A DNA stretch of 64,000 bases from contig CM053143.1 of NCBI GenBank assembly GCA_028571685.1, forward strand, positions 155,738,329 to 155,802,328, in the 5' to 3' direction. The first letter of the stretch is position 1. Every line of letters begins with the position of its first letter. This DNA is from Heterohyrax brucei. Taxonomy: Eukaryota > Chordata > Mammalia > Hyracoidea > Procaviidae. A model generated the notes under the pieces. It was not told the DNA's origin. It saw only the letters and a program-made list of their open reading frames with translations, and searched no databases. The position numbers and the translations under genes were made by a program. This document shows positions 36,645 through 47,974 of this stretch, piece by piece.

Positions 36645-36725
36645 ATCACTGCAGACTGCCACCCGTCTTTCAGACTGTCACTGTACTGTGGTGGCTTGCA
36701 CATTGCTGTGACACTGGCAGCTACA
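36645..36725 (+). mobile_element. tRNA-Gly-type SINE body fragment
   Basis: cagactgccacccgtctttc and ggtggcttgcacattgctgt match the body of the SINE at 23221-23566. It is cut by the mariner-derived element at 36728. Confidence 0.5.
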
Positions 36726-36727
36726 TA

Positions 36728-37288
36728 CGAGGACTCCCTATGAAGTTCACAAACTCATCCTAGATAAAGCGCTACATACCTCATCGCTGAGTATCACCAT
36801 AGTCACCTTTGAAGTACTCCCCTTGGGAAGCTGTGCACTGATGCCAGCACCTAGTCCACCCTTCAAAACAGTTTTGGAACTCTTTCTGGAATGGCCATTA
36901 GAGCTGTCATCGTATTACCCTTGATGTCTTGAACGTCATCAAAATATCTTTCTTTTAATACTTCCTTTCTCTTTGGGTAAAGTACAAAGTCACTGGGGGC
37001 CAGATCAGATGAGTAGGGAGGGTGTTTCAATACAGTTACTTGTTTACTGGCTAAAAACTCCCTCACAGACAACTATTCAATTAGGTTCCCAAACTTGCCA
37101 CCATGCCACTGAGTGCAAAAGCCATCCCAGAAAGAGTTCCCAAAATTGCTTTGAAGGGTAGACTAGGCACTGGGGTCAGTGAATACCTTCCCAAGGAAAG
37201 TACCTGGAAAGTGACCACAGTTATATTCAGTAATGAGGTATATAGCACACTTTCTAGGATTAGTTCGCAGACTTAATTGTCTGAACTT
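36728..37288 (-). mobile_element. Mariner-derived inverted-repeat element, copy 3
   Basis: Preceded by TA (36726-36727). The minus strand of the long arm reads SVREFLASKQVTVLKHPP, then YSSDLAPSDF, i.e. the C-terminal mariner transposase motif with its catalytic Asp. The short arm (about 37125-37288) is the same 3' end inverted. The right terminus is diverged. Confidence 0.82.
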
Positions 37289-37423
37289 GTTGAAAGCAAA
37301 GTGGCCCAATTTCTTAAGGTTTGAGTGAACAAACTGAGAGAGTGTCACTTTTGTATTTTATTGTCCAAAGCAGTCACAGAACCCAGAGTCAAGTAGAGAA
37401 ATCATGGCTACCACCTCTCAATG

Positions 37424-38062
37424 GGTTGTTGTTGTTGCTGGGTATTGTCCAGGTGGTTCCAACTCACAGAAACCCTATGTACAACAGAATGAAACATGGT
37501 AGAGTCCTGGACCATCCTCACAATCATTGCAGCGTTTAAGGCCACTGTTTCAGTCAGTGTGTCAACCCATCTCATTCTTCCTCTTTTTCTCTGACTCCCT
37601 ATTTTACTAAGGATAACTTCCTTCCACAGGGACTGGTCCCTCCTGATAACATATCCAAAGTACGTGAGACAAACTCTTGCCATCCTTCCTTCTAAGGAGC
37701 ATTCTGGTGGTACTTCTTCCAAGACAGATTTGTTTATTCTTTTGGTAGTTCATGGTATATTCAATATTCTTCACTAACATCATAATTCAAAGGCATTAAG
37801 TCTTCCATCTTCTTTATTCACTGTCCAGCTGTCACAGGAATATGAGGCAACAGAAAACACCACAGGCTTGGGTTTGGGGCACCTTAGTTTTCAAACTGAC
37901 AGCTGTGCTTTTTGAGCACATCTGGCAGCAGATCTGCCCAGCGCAATACATCGTCTGATTTCTCTACTACTGCTTCCGTAGGCACTGACTATGGATCTAA
38001 GGAAAATGAAATCCTTGACAACACCAGTTTCTTTTCCATTTATCATGATGTTGCTTACTGGT
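37424..38062 (-). mobile_element. RTE 3' end, minus-strand half of an inverted pair
   Basis: Tail (ttgttgttgctgggtattgt) through the C-terminal coding part to a segment reading SNIMINGKETGVVKDFI on the minus strand at about 38000-38055. Confidence 0.85.
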
Positions 38063-38305
38063 CCTTGCCTTCTGAAAGTGAAGAAGACTTGAAGCACTTA
38101 TTAACCAAGATCAAAGCTTACAATCTTCAGTGTGGGCTACATCACAATATAAAGAAAATAACAATCCTCAAACTGGACCAATAAGCAACATTGTGGTAAG
38201 TGGAGAAAAGATGGATGCTGTCAAGGATTTCATTTTGCCTTGATAGAAAAGATGGATATTGTCAAGGATTTCATTTTGCCTCGATCCACAATCTCAACAG
38301 CCAAA
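38063..38305 (+). mobile_element. RTE segment, plus-strand half of an inverted pair
   Basis: The plus strand reads LPSESEEDLKHLLTKIKAYN and continues to a GEKMDAVKDFIL-like segment. This is RTE sequence upstream of, and slightly overlapping, the minus-strand half, but inverted. Confidence 0.82.
38205..38286. repeat. 41-bp tandem duplication inside RTE
   Basis: Two head-to-tail copies (38205-38245, 38246-38286) of the unit around aagatggatgctgtcaagg, differing at a few bases. Confidence 0.88.
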
Positions 38306-38376
38306 AAACATTGGGTCTGTATTGTCAAACCCTACACCTTACAAGACTTCTAGTTTAGTGGTGATTTCTATTGAGT

Positions 38377-39244
38377 TGTTGTGGAGAGCCGACCCTGGGG
38401 CATTACTACACCCTTGGTTTATGAAATAATATTAGGAAAACCTGAACAGAAACTTCTAGGGAAAAGAGCTTGGAGGAATGGATTTCAATACAGCATGCCT
38501 GAAAGCACTGAGGCCTGCCCAGCCTCGCTGACTTCCCCCTAATTGCGTCCCACCCCCTCCCTTTTCTGCACAGACACAGGTTTACAAAGAAACCCCTGAA
38601 AGGCTCCCAAGGACAATTCTTCACACAGCCCTTAAAACTACACAAGCATCTCACTCCCTATAGCAGAAAGATAGATAAACTTCCAAGTCCATTATAATTG
38701 GTATGGCAAATGAATAATCTCTAAAGAAACATCTTTCTTAGAGCAGCTGGGTTGGATTAGGGGATGGCAGACACTTACTATCTGCACAGGAAGAGATAAA
38801 TAAAAACTTAGAGAAACAAATGGAGACAGCCAAAAGGTAAGGCTTTGAGGAGTCTACCCCTCTGTGCCTTCCACTTTGAAGTACGAATAAAACCATTAAT
38901 TGCGTTCACTGTCACTTACCACCATAAATACCTCTCTCAGACCATTATCCAAAAAGGTCCTGGCAATTAACTAGAAAAAGAAGACCTGAGGGGTCAGTTT
39001 CTTGTTAACCAATAGTTTATATGATGAAGAAAATAGGATGAAAATTACATCACCTCATCTATAAAAACAATAAAGACAGCTCTCTCTCTTGGTCAGGCTG
39101 CCTTTAACCAAAAAACTCTTTCCTGTCTTTCTCAATTCTCTTCCCACCAACGCCTCTCCCTCCCTCCGTGCAGGACCCTGAAAAGTGTCGGGGCTGGCTC
39201 CCAGCAAGTTGTGAAATTCCTTAACTTACGGTCTCCTCCACACA
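38377..39244 (+). mobile_element. Class II (betaretrovirus-like) solo LTR
   Basis: Starts TGTTGTGGAGAGCC and ends near ccacacaac, about 870 bp. Has the features of an ERVK/betaretroviral LTR: polyadenylation signal AATAAA at about 39069, the U5 phrases ctctctctcttggtcag and agtgtcggggctggctccc. No gag, pro, pol or env follows. No clear duplication was found, so exact ends are uncertain. Confidence 0.7.
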
Positions 39245-39359
39245 ACTTTTCAGATAAACACCAGTCAATAGTAGCTTCTTAGGGGGCAGAAGATGTGGAT
39301 ATTTTTCCATTTATCTTATACAGTCTCCTATTTTTACCTGCAATTTCTTCTGTGTATAA

Positions 39360-39360
<1 letters not shown>

Positions 39361-39407
<47 letters not shown>

Positions 39408-39411
39408 ACAT
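39361..39411. repeat. (CA)n microsatellite
   Basis: A long run of CA with one CATA interruption. An open frame translating as poly-His/Thr is an artefact. Confidence 0.95.
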
Positions 39412-39470
39412 GGGACAGAAGATATGGTATTCTTTCATTTACCCTATAGTCTCCTATTTTTACTTGCTTC

Positions 39471-39516
39471 TGTACACACACACACGTATGTATACGTGTG
39501 TGTGTGTGTGTGTGTA
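39471..39516. repeat. Inverted (AC)n-(GT)n microsatellite
   Basis: acacacacacacgtatgtat then acgtgtgtgtgt: the two arms are reverse complements around a short TA-rich centre, so the strand could fold into a hairpin; alternating purine-pyrimidine also favours Z-DNA. Confidence 0.9.
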
Positions 39517-39519
39517 TAC

Positions 39520-40205
39520 TATTTAAGTTTCTGAATGAAAAATCTGGGTTTAATGGGAACTTTATATTTTCATGCCTTCTTCTTAAACATTTGATTGCTT
39601 CAGTTAACTAACTCTTTTCATCACACAGTGACCTCAGTAGTTTCTGAATTCCACTTTAGTTTTCTAGAATATCATCAACTAAGTATAATCTGCTGAAAGG
39701 AACTTTGCTTACCAACTAACGAGTATGTCTTTTCCCCTCTCAGGCCAAGTAGATTTTTTATTTAACAGTTTGAACATATTTCCCCCTTTCAGAAAGCTGC
39801 TGTCCTACAGCTTCTGTCATTCTGGACAAGTCAATTTCCCTCCAGTTCTTTCATGGTCAAAACCTTCCTATTTCACACTGGCTTGTCCTCTCTGTTTTGG
39901 TCAAACAAAACAAAAGCCTTCTCTCTCTTTATTGTTTAACCCATTCCTCTACCACACAATGCATACAGCCACAAAGAAACTAGAGGAATACAAAGATATA
40001 CTATTTTTTACCCACAACAGACATTACTAATCAATCACTCTCTTCCACTGCCTGAACCATGGCCCCACATCATTCTCTACAAAGTAATCCAGGCAATGCT
40101 ACTGTTCTCAAAATGAGATTCCTTTGACTCCCTGGACGTATATTATCCCCTGTCCATGGAATATCTCCTTTTTTTTAGCAATGACAAGTAAGACTTATCT
40201 TTTAA
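39520..40205. other. No recognised feature
   Basis: Pyrimidine-rich, AT-rich DNA without an element I can name. Confidence 0.45.
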
Positions 40206-40362
40206 GCGGCCCTGGTGGTGCAGTGGTTAGGAGCTTAGGTTGCTAACCAAGAGGTCTGCAGTTCACATCCACTGGCTGCTCCCTGGAAACCCTATGGGGC
40301 AGTTCTACTTTATCCAATAGGGTCACTATACACTGGAATTAAATCAACAGTGGTGGGTTTAG
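40206..40362 (+). mobile_element. AfroSINE, plus strand, well preserved
   Basis: Head gccctggtggtgcagtggtt, body ctggaaaccctatggggcag, tail gaattaaatcaacagtggtg. Confidence 0.87.
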
Positions 40363-40828
40363 TTATTATTCTAACATCAGTCTAGATTCCTTATTCTTAC
40401 TGAATAACTCTTCCTACTGCCCAGTACCTGCATCCACTTTCTGATATACTTGGTGCCATACCTTGTACCACCTACAGTGCTGGCTCTTCCCAGTTGCTGG
40501 ACCCAATAATAACTTTAGCCAGGGAACGTTTAGGATTACTTACACCTCAATCCTAGGGACTCAGTATTAAATCAGACAGATTTGCTGGCCTTGGACTTGG
40601 ATTCTAATCCTAATAGCAGATTTGTACCTCGCCCCAGGTATTCAGGTTCACCTTATAACTAGGGGTTGGCACCCTGCTCTGTCTTTGCCAACCCTGACAG
40701 CTACTCTCTGTCTCCTATACATGGGATCTTGTACTCAAACTTCCATTTCATTCGCATGGTGTATACGTGCTGTAAGTCCTCCAATTACTTTCTGATTAAA
40801 TTCATGGGAGTTTAACACCCAGGGAAAC

Positions 40829-41314
40829 TGTCTTAGCCATCTAGTGCTGCTGTAACAGAAATGCCACATGTATTTTTTTAACAAAGAGAAATTCATTTCT
40901 TCACAGTTAAGTAGGCTTAAAGTCCCAATTCAAGGTGTTAGCTCCAGGGGAAGGCGTCCTCTGTTGGTCTTCTCATCAGTCTTCCCCTGGACTAGGAGCT
41001 TCTCTGTGCAGGAACCCTGGATACAACGGTCTCACTCTACTCCTCGCACTGCTCTGTTGGTGATATGAGATCCTCAACTCTCTTGTTTCCCTTTCTTTTT
41101 ATTTCTTGTAAGATAAAAGGTGGTACAGGCACACCCCTGAGAAACTCCCTTTACATGGGGTCAGGGATGTCCCCTGAACAAGGGTGTTCCATCCCACCCT
41201 AACCCTCTTTAACAAAGAATTACAATCACAAAACAGAGGACAATCTCAGATACTGGGTATCAGAGCCCAGCCAAGTCGACACAAATTTTGGGGTGACACA
41301 TTTCAATCCATGAC
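40829..41314 (-). mobile_element. Solo LTR (MaLR/ERVL-like)
   Basis: Plus-strand start tgtcttagccatctagtgct, end tttcaatccatgaca; same family as 6139-6698. Confidence 0.85.
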
Positions 41315-41392
41315 AAAAATTTAAGTAACTCTCACTCTATGTTTTGCTCATTTGGTGGGAAGCCCAGCAGGTCCTATCAGACTCTCTGATAC

Positions 41393-41892
41393 TGTTTTGG
41401 TCAGCTTCTGCTGCCCTAACAGAACTACCACAAGTGGATGGTTTTAAACAGAGAAGTTTAATTTGTCACAGCCCAGTAAGCTAAAAGTCTAAATTCAGGG
41501 TGTCACCTCCAGGGGAGGACTTTCTCTGCTGGCACTGGAGGAAGACTCTTGTTGTCAATCTTCCCCTGTGCTATAAGCCTCTGAGAAGCAGGGACCCTGG
41601 TCCTTCCCAAAGGATGCCCTCAGCTCCCAGCACTGCTTTCTTTCTTGATGGTAGGAGGCCCCCCGATGTCCTTGCTAGCTTCTCTCCTTTGTATCTCAAA
41701 AGACCATCTCAAGGCACAAAATCATCTCACACATTGAATTCTCTCAAACCAACAAAACTGCTGCCTATCCACCCTTATTAACATCATAAAGGCAAGAATT
41801 CCAACACAGAGGAACATCATGCAATACCAGGAATCACGGTCCAACCAAACTGCTACACAGACTTTTGGAGGAACACAATTCAATCCATGACA
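41393..41892 (-). mobile_element. Solo LTR (MaLR/ERVL-like), second in a row
   Basis: Plus-strand start tgttttggtcagcttctgct, end ttcaatccatgaca. Flanks gatac and ggtac (41388-41392, 41893-41897) match at 4 of 5, supporting an independent insertion. Confidence 0.83.
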
Positions 41893-41899
41893 GGTACCA

Positions 41900-43015
41900 A
41901 AGGCTCCCTATTCGGAAAGTGTCCCAATTATGGCTCAGGACTTGCTCTCTTCACCTACAGCTGGATCCATTCCCTACTGGCCACTCCTACACAGGAGATA
42001 GGTCCATATCTTGCATCTGATCCATTTCAATTTTTCCCATGTGGCTAAATTCGACCAGCTCATCCCTGACTGCAATACACAGACATGACAACCAGATTTC
42101 AATTACTGCAATGAATTGACTGTAGCACATAAACATCCCTCTGGCTACCACGGTGCCTGTATTTTTGTAGTTGTATTTGTTCCGCTTCCTGGATGTATGA
42201 GTCTGAAGAATAAAGAGAGCATTGTGATGTCTTCCTTCCTCTGAACTCTCCACACCAGCCAATTTGGAGTTTGGCTGTATACAATGGGTATCCAATAAAT
42301 ATTGCAGCTGATACTCAGGATAAAATCTGAAAGACATATATTCAGTGGCAAGATCTCTCTGAATGATACTATACATAATGTATTAGATGAAGCATTATGA
42401 AGAATACTCTTTCAATTTTTTGGCTTCATTTCTGAGTTACAGATTCCTTAATCACTCTTGGAATAAGACGCACGACATCTGTGCTTTGCTCTTTGTTTCA
42501 AGTGTTCCTGTAATGATGTCTCTGAAATATTTCAGACTGAAAACGAGATTACAAGGAAGTCTTTCACTAAAAAGGGGTATTGTTCTTTTTGAATTGTACC
42601 CAAAGCCACAGCTTTTCATTCCTTTATTAACTTTTTTATCACATAACTCCTTTTTCTAATTAGACAGCCAAAACATATTAGCTTGCAGAATGAGTGCTGC
42701 TCAGTTTTCCAACAAAGACAATGAAAGCAAAAGCTCTGAAGAACTGACACAGGTGTATGTCAAAGTTAATATAATTACTCATTCTTCTACACTAATTACA
42801 TACAATAATTCAACACCTATGCATATTTCTGAACCACTAAGTTTTGAACTGATATAAATCATATGACCATTAAAACCACATCTTAAAATAATTTGAGTTG
42901 AAAAGAACTTTATTTTATTAGCCTAATTACTTTACACGATAGGCATTACATCACCTGCCATTTTAAAAGGTTTTTGAAAATTTGTGTTTCGTTTGTTTCA
43001 ATTACCTATTTCTGT
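41900..43015. other. No recognised gene; possible L2/MIR remnants
   Basis: The phrase 'gggtatccaataaatattgc' at 42287 may be an L2/MIR end. A 129-codon minus-strand open frame at 41987-42376 resembles no protein I know. Confidence 0.35.
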
Positions 43016-43018
43016 GTA

Positions 43019-43176
43019 GGAAACCCTGGTGGAGCAGCAAGTTAAGTGCTACATCTGCTAACCACAAGGTCAGCAGTTCAAATCCACCAGGCACTCCTTG
43101 GAAACTATAGGGCAGTTCTACTCTGACCTCTAGGGTCACCATGAGTTGGACCCAACTCAACAGCAGTGGGTTTCTA
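43019..43176 (+). mobile_element. AfroSINE, plus strand, well preserved
   Basis: Head ggaaaccctggtggagcagc, body cagttcaaatccaccaggca, tail cccaactcaacagcagtggg. Confidence 0.88.
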
Positions 43177-43774
43177 TTGCTGTGCACTGATCTACCTCAA
43201 AACCGAATTTTTACACAAATTTATTATTTCTGGAGTGATGAAGTGACTTTTTTCCAAGTACTTACATTATAATGACATTCTGTATACTATTATCTGTATG
43301 TAGTTCTTGCTATTATCTTTCACATCTTATAGTTCATTGTCTTCTTGATATTAAATATTTGGCTGGATATAATCTAGGCTATTCAAAAACAGGTATTCAA
43401 TCCAAGTTATTAAATTTACCATGTCCGGGATAATTAAAAGATTCTACTGTGAACGAATGTTAACACTGAAACAAGTATTTAAGTTCGTGGAAGGGCCCTT
43501 GTTCCCCCAATCCAAAGTTCTTCTGGAGCAGAAGACTCCTGAACTTTCTTCATATTCTCACTCACCCTTTCCAGAATGCAGGTGAGAAGAATAACACAAG
43601 CAAGATCCCCATATTTATTTGCTCCATCCCCTCTGGAACCAACTTGTCCACACGGAATACAGGTTAAACTCAATGTTTCATGGAGGTCACGCGCTGGTAG
43701 GTCTCTGGAGGCTCACCACTGCTGGTGAGTGGGTGAACAAATACAAAATTCTAGAATTTAGTATTAAAACAAAT

Positions 43775-43929
43775 AAAACCCATTACTGTCAAGTAGATAC
43801 CGAGTCACAGAGACCCCACAGGACAGAGTGGAACTGTGCCATAGAGTTTCCAAGGAGCACCTGGTGGACTTGATCTGCCAACCTTTTGGTTAGCAGCTAC
43901 AGCATTTAGCCACTACACCCACGGTTTGT
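43775..43929 (-). mobile_element. AfroSINE, minus strand
   Basis: Tail ttactgtcaagtagataccg, body agtttccaaggagcacctgg, head gccactacacccacgg. Confidence 0.85.
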
Positions 43930-44104
43930 GGGAAGCACAAAATCACTCTTCATTACCATCTATATCACTATAAATGGTGAGCTACAAACTCCAGTTTTTA
44001 GCTCAGTCAATTCAGATCTCAGGAGGAGAAGAAGGACGTTATGTTATCTGCCAACTCTCTCAATCATGAACAAATTCTCTTCATCATCATGAAAAAAAAA
44101 AGGA

Positions 44105-44185
44105 AGAAAAGACTTGTTGAATATTGTCTACGTACCAGGCACAGGATTATGCACTTTCTGTGAATTATCTCATTTAAACTAATTA
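44105..44185 (+). repeat. MIR relic (5' part)
   Basis: 'ttgaatattgtctacgtaccaggcac' then 'attatctcatttaaact' is MIR-like. Confidence 0.5.
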
Positions 44186-44228
44186 GGACAAAATCAGCAC
44201 AATGTTAAGTGGAGGTTTGTGGTTATTT

Positions 44229-44438
44229 CCAGAGTTCCTCAGTGCAAATCGTTAATGCATTCATCTGCTAACCAAAAAGGTGCCAGTCTGAATTCATCTA
44301 GAGGCCTCTCAGAAGAAAGCCCTGCCAATTTACTTCCAAAAAATCAACCACTGAAATCCCAACAGAGCATACTTCTACTCTGACATACACATAGGTCTGA
44401 CATGCACTGCAATCAACTCAACAGCAACTGTTGGTTGG
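44229..44438 (+). mobile_element. AfroSINE, long variant, plus strand
   Basis: Head gagttcctcagtgcaaatcg, internal ctctcagaagaaagccctgc, tail caatcaactcaacagcaact. Confidence 0.78.
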
Positions 44439-44449
44439 TGATGTTTGCA

Positions 44450-44935
44450 AAGCTGCCACCACTAATCCCTTCCCTCCCTATATGCATACACCTTACCACA
44501 CAACAAGAACTGGAGTCTATTTCTCCTCCCACTGAATCTAGGTTAGCCTTATGACTCGACAAGACACTGCAGCAAAAGTAACATCCTGGGCCTTTTAAGG
44601 CCAGGTCTCAAGGGACCTGCTGAATCCTAGCTGCCTATAATGAAGCCTAGACTAGACTCCTGGATGACGAAAAAAAAGCTGGAGTAGGAGCACTCTCATG
44701 AAATGTGAGGTGCCAAACATGTGAGTGAGTGCAGCCCCCTTGGACCCTCCAGCCCAGTCAACCTTAGCCTAGGTACCAGCTGAATGCCACTGAGTGATTG
44801 GCTTCAGCCAAGTACCTCTGGACTAGAATTATACAACCAAGCCTTGCCCAGTCAGAACAATTATAAGAAATTATTGTTGTGTTAACGCACTAAAGTTTGG
44901 GATGGACTGATACGCAGCAATAGATTGGAAAAGAA
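44450..44935 (+). mobile_element. Possible MaLR-like LTR
   Basis: The right end 'gttgtgttaacgcactaaag' followed by 'acgcagcaatagattgg' resembles MaLR LTR 3' ends. The left part is not confirmed. Confidence 0.4.
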
Positions 44936-44952
44936 ATAAAAAACACAAAAAA

Positions 44953-45010
44953 AACCTCCAAACAAATCCACTGCTGTCAAGTTGATTCTGGCTCATAGGG
45001 ACCAACAAGA
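44953..45010 (-). mobile_element. AfroSINE tail fragment
   Basis: Only the 3' portion: ccactgctgtcaagttgatt preceded by an A-rich stretch. Confidence 0.6.
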
Positions 45011-45159
45011 AATGGTGTCAGTGTTACTGTGCAACAAAAATTTTTAAAAATGTATATACGATTTATTAAAATGCAGTCATGATCTATTTGTAGATAACGT
45101 ACCAAGTCTCCAAGTCATTTAAGCCTTGAGTTGTGATACTGGAGAATTTTACGTATAAC

Positions 45160-45354
45160 ATAAGAAACTTTGGTGATACCATGTTTAAATGCTCCACTGT
45201 TAGTCTAAAGGTCAACAGTTCAAGCCCACCAACTACTCCTCAGGAGGAAGATGTGGCAGTCAGCTTCTGGAAGACTTACATTCTTGGAAATCTTAGGAGT
45301 CAGCTCTGCCCTGTCTTCTAGGGTCACTGTGAGTTAGAATCAACTTGACAGAAC
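45160..45354 (+). mobile_element. AfroSINE, long variant, plus strand
   Basis: Body aggtcaacagttcaagccca, internal gaagatgtggcagtcagctt, tail ttagaatcaacttgacagaa. Confidence 0.78.
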
Positions 45355-45719
45355 ACAACAAAAACATGGGCAAAACACTGAATGAAAAAGGAAATATTAA
45401 AAGAAGATGAATAGACTACACGCAGTCACCATAATCAAAAACAAAGACTGGTAGATATTCAACCATGATCAAGAACTGATGGTTCTGAAGGAAGAAGTCC
45501 AAGCTGCACTGAAGATACTGGCAAAAACCAAGGGACCAGAACTGATGGAACACCAAGTGAGATGTTTCAACAAACAGATGCAGTGCTGGAAGCACTGATT
45601 TGTCTGTGCCACAAAATCTCAATCAGTTACCTCATCAACCAACTAGAAGAGATTCATACAAGTACCCATCCCCCCCAAAAGTGATCCCACCAAATGCAGA
45701 AATTATCAGACAGTATCAC

Positions 45720-46240
45720 TGTGATGGTTAAGATCATGTGTCAAATTGGCTGCACCAGTGTTTTGGAAGCCGTATGAAGAGGCAGGAGCATGTCCCGTGA
45801 TGGCTCACCACCTCCCACTACTGACTACTTCCATCTGCTCATGATGCCCGCAGTCCTGCTCTCTTGTTTCCTTACATCTGGTTCCTGGGACTTGAATTAG
45901 CAGCTCTTGAGATTCATCAGCCCTCACAGCCTGTGAGTAAAAGTCCTGTTTCCTGACCTGCCAGCCACTGCAGCTCTGTGAATAAGCAGAAAGGTTGCAA
46001 TCTCGCCCACTCTCTTGGGATTCCCCGATCTTCACAGCCTGTGATCTGGAACTCTAATCTCTGACTTGCCAGCCCTGGGTTCACCAGCTTCTGCACTGAT
46101 GTGAGGCTTGTACTCCGATCCAGAACTTGGGACATTTCAGCTTCTATAATTGCATGAGCTACTACTTTTACGAAAATCTTTCTCTGTACATATTGTACGT
46201 GTTACTGGTTTTGCTTCCCTAGAGAACCCAGCCTAAGACA
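45720..46240 (+). mobile_element. ERVL-type solo LTR (MLT2-like) inside RTE
   Basis: 521 bp, TGTGATGGTTAAG ... CCTAAGACA, TG...CA ends. The RTE order resumes immediately (gtcattaatatcatacac). Reverse-strand relatives are at 10480 and 28171. Confidence 0.82.
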
Positions 46241-47314
46241 GTCATTAATATCATACACAAGAAAAACTCTGCTAAGGGTCATTTAAAAATAGTTGCATTA
46301 GTATGTCCGCAAGAAACTGAAACCAGATTCAAAAGGGTTGATGCAACAAGGGATGTCACTACTGATGTCAGATGGATCCTGATGAAAGCAGAGAATAGCA
46401 GAAAGATGCTTACCAATGCGAAGGGACTGGACTGTGTCGAACATAACAAATTTTAGAAAACATGGCATAGAATGGGAACTCCAGAATACGTAACTGTGAA
46501 GCTCTATATCCATGAAGAACCTGTACATAGAGCAAAAGGCAGTAGCTCAAAGGCAAAAAGAAAATACTGTGTAGTTTAAAGATAGCAAAGGTGTCCATCA
46601 GGGCTACATGATTTCATTATATTTAATCTATGTGCAAAGCACATAATCCAAGAAGCTGGTCTATATGAAGAGCAGGGCAGCAGGACTGGAGAAAAGACTC
46701 ACTAACAGCCTGCAATAAGCAGATGACAACTTTGTTTACTGAAAATGAAGAAGACCAAAGATTTCAGCCTTCAGTATGGATTATACCTCACCATAAATAA
46801 AACAAAAATCCTCACAACTGGATCAGTAAGCAACATAATGATAAATGGAGAAAACACTGAAATTGTCAAAGATTTTTTTTTTATTTGGGTCCACAACCAA
46901 TAGAAGCAGTGGCCAAAGAATCAAACAACATATTGCACTGAAAAATTTGTGGCAAAATACTTTTTTAAAGTGTTACAAAGCAAAGACGCCACTTTTAGCA
47001 CTAAAGTGCACCTGACTCAAGCCACTGTATTTTCAACCACCTCATTGTGTATGGGAAGGCTGGACAATGAATATGGAAAACCAAAAAAATCAATGTCTTT
47101 GAATTACAGTGTTGGTGAAGAATATCAACTATGCCTTGGGCTGCCAGAAAAACAAACAAAAATTTGTCTTAGATAAGTACAGCCAGAGCACTCCTTAGAA
47201 CAAAGGATGGTAAGACTTTGTATCATACACTTTGGACACATTATAAGGAGGGATCAGTTCCTAAAGCAGGACATCATGTTGGGTAGAGTGTCACCAGAAA
47301 ACAGGAAGACCCTC

Positions 47315-47810
47315 TGCTCTGACTGACAACACATCAAGTTCATGGCGTAGTGACAGAAAAATGGGTGTAGAGATCCAGAACTCTATTAAAAGACCACTCT
47401 CGATGGTCTATCAGACTGGAGGGTCCCCTGAATACATGCCCCCCAGACCGTAAGTCCAGAGCTGAAACTAGTACTGGAGACAAATCCTCATAGGTTGGAC
47501 TGGACTATAAAACACAGCGGGATGTTGGAGAAGAACATGCTTCTTTTCTTAGATACCTACACGAGGCAGCCTGGGCAGCTCCTCTCGAGAGCGGAGACAA
47601 GAGGGCAGAGCCGGACAGGGGTTAGCTGAATAGATAAGGGAAGGAAGGACAAGGTGGAAACGAGGAGTGCGCTGTCATGGGGTGGTGGTGGGGGGACAGT
47701 AGTTAGAGTGGCACAGTGGCATGTGTTTGGGGTTTTATATGGCAAATTGATTTGTACTGTAAACTTTTACTTAGAGCACAAAAAATATATTTAAAAACAA
47801 AAGCAAAACC
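47315..47810 (+). mobile_element. L1 3' UTR insertion inside RTE
   Basis: Flanked by caggaagaccctc (47302-47314) and caggaagactctc (47811-47823), 12 of 13 identical: a target-site duplication of the length L1 makes. The insert matches the 3' UTR at 59930-60330 and ends in an A-rich tail. Confidence 0.88.
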
Positions 47811-47974
47811 CAGGAAGACTCTCAATGAGACAGGCTGACACAGCAGCTCCAACAGTGGTCTCAAGCATGCCAAGACTCAAGGGTTGCAGGACTGGGCAGT
47901 GTTTCATTCTGTTGTATGTAAAGGCATTATGAACTAGAACCATCTCCACCTAACAGCAACAGGGTCCCTCGCAC

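Larger units (their letters stand above)
45370..47967 (+). mobile_element. RTE LINE, longest plus-strand copy, twice interrupted
   Basis: RTE sequence in three pieces: 45370-45719, 46241-47314 and 47824-47967. Removing an LTR (45720-46240) and an L1 end (47315-47810) restores the order from upstream of the reverse-transcriptase palm to the tail (ctccacctaacagcaacagg). Coding capacity is lost to stops and small deletions. Confidence 0.85.

Noticed and set aside
39293-39534. Two overlapping His/Thr-rich open frames
   Set aside because: They are translations of the CA microsatellites.
41987-42376. A 129-codon minus-strand gene
   Set aside because: No similarity recognised, overlapping frames on the same strand, and AT-rich repeat-like surroundings.
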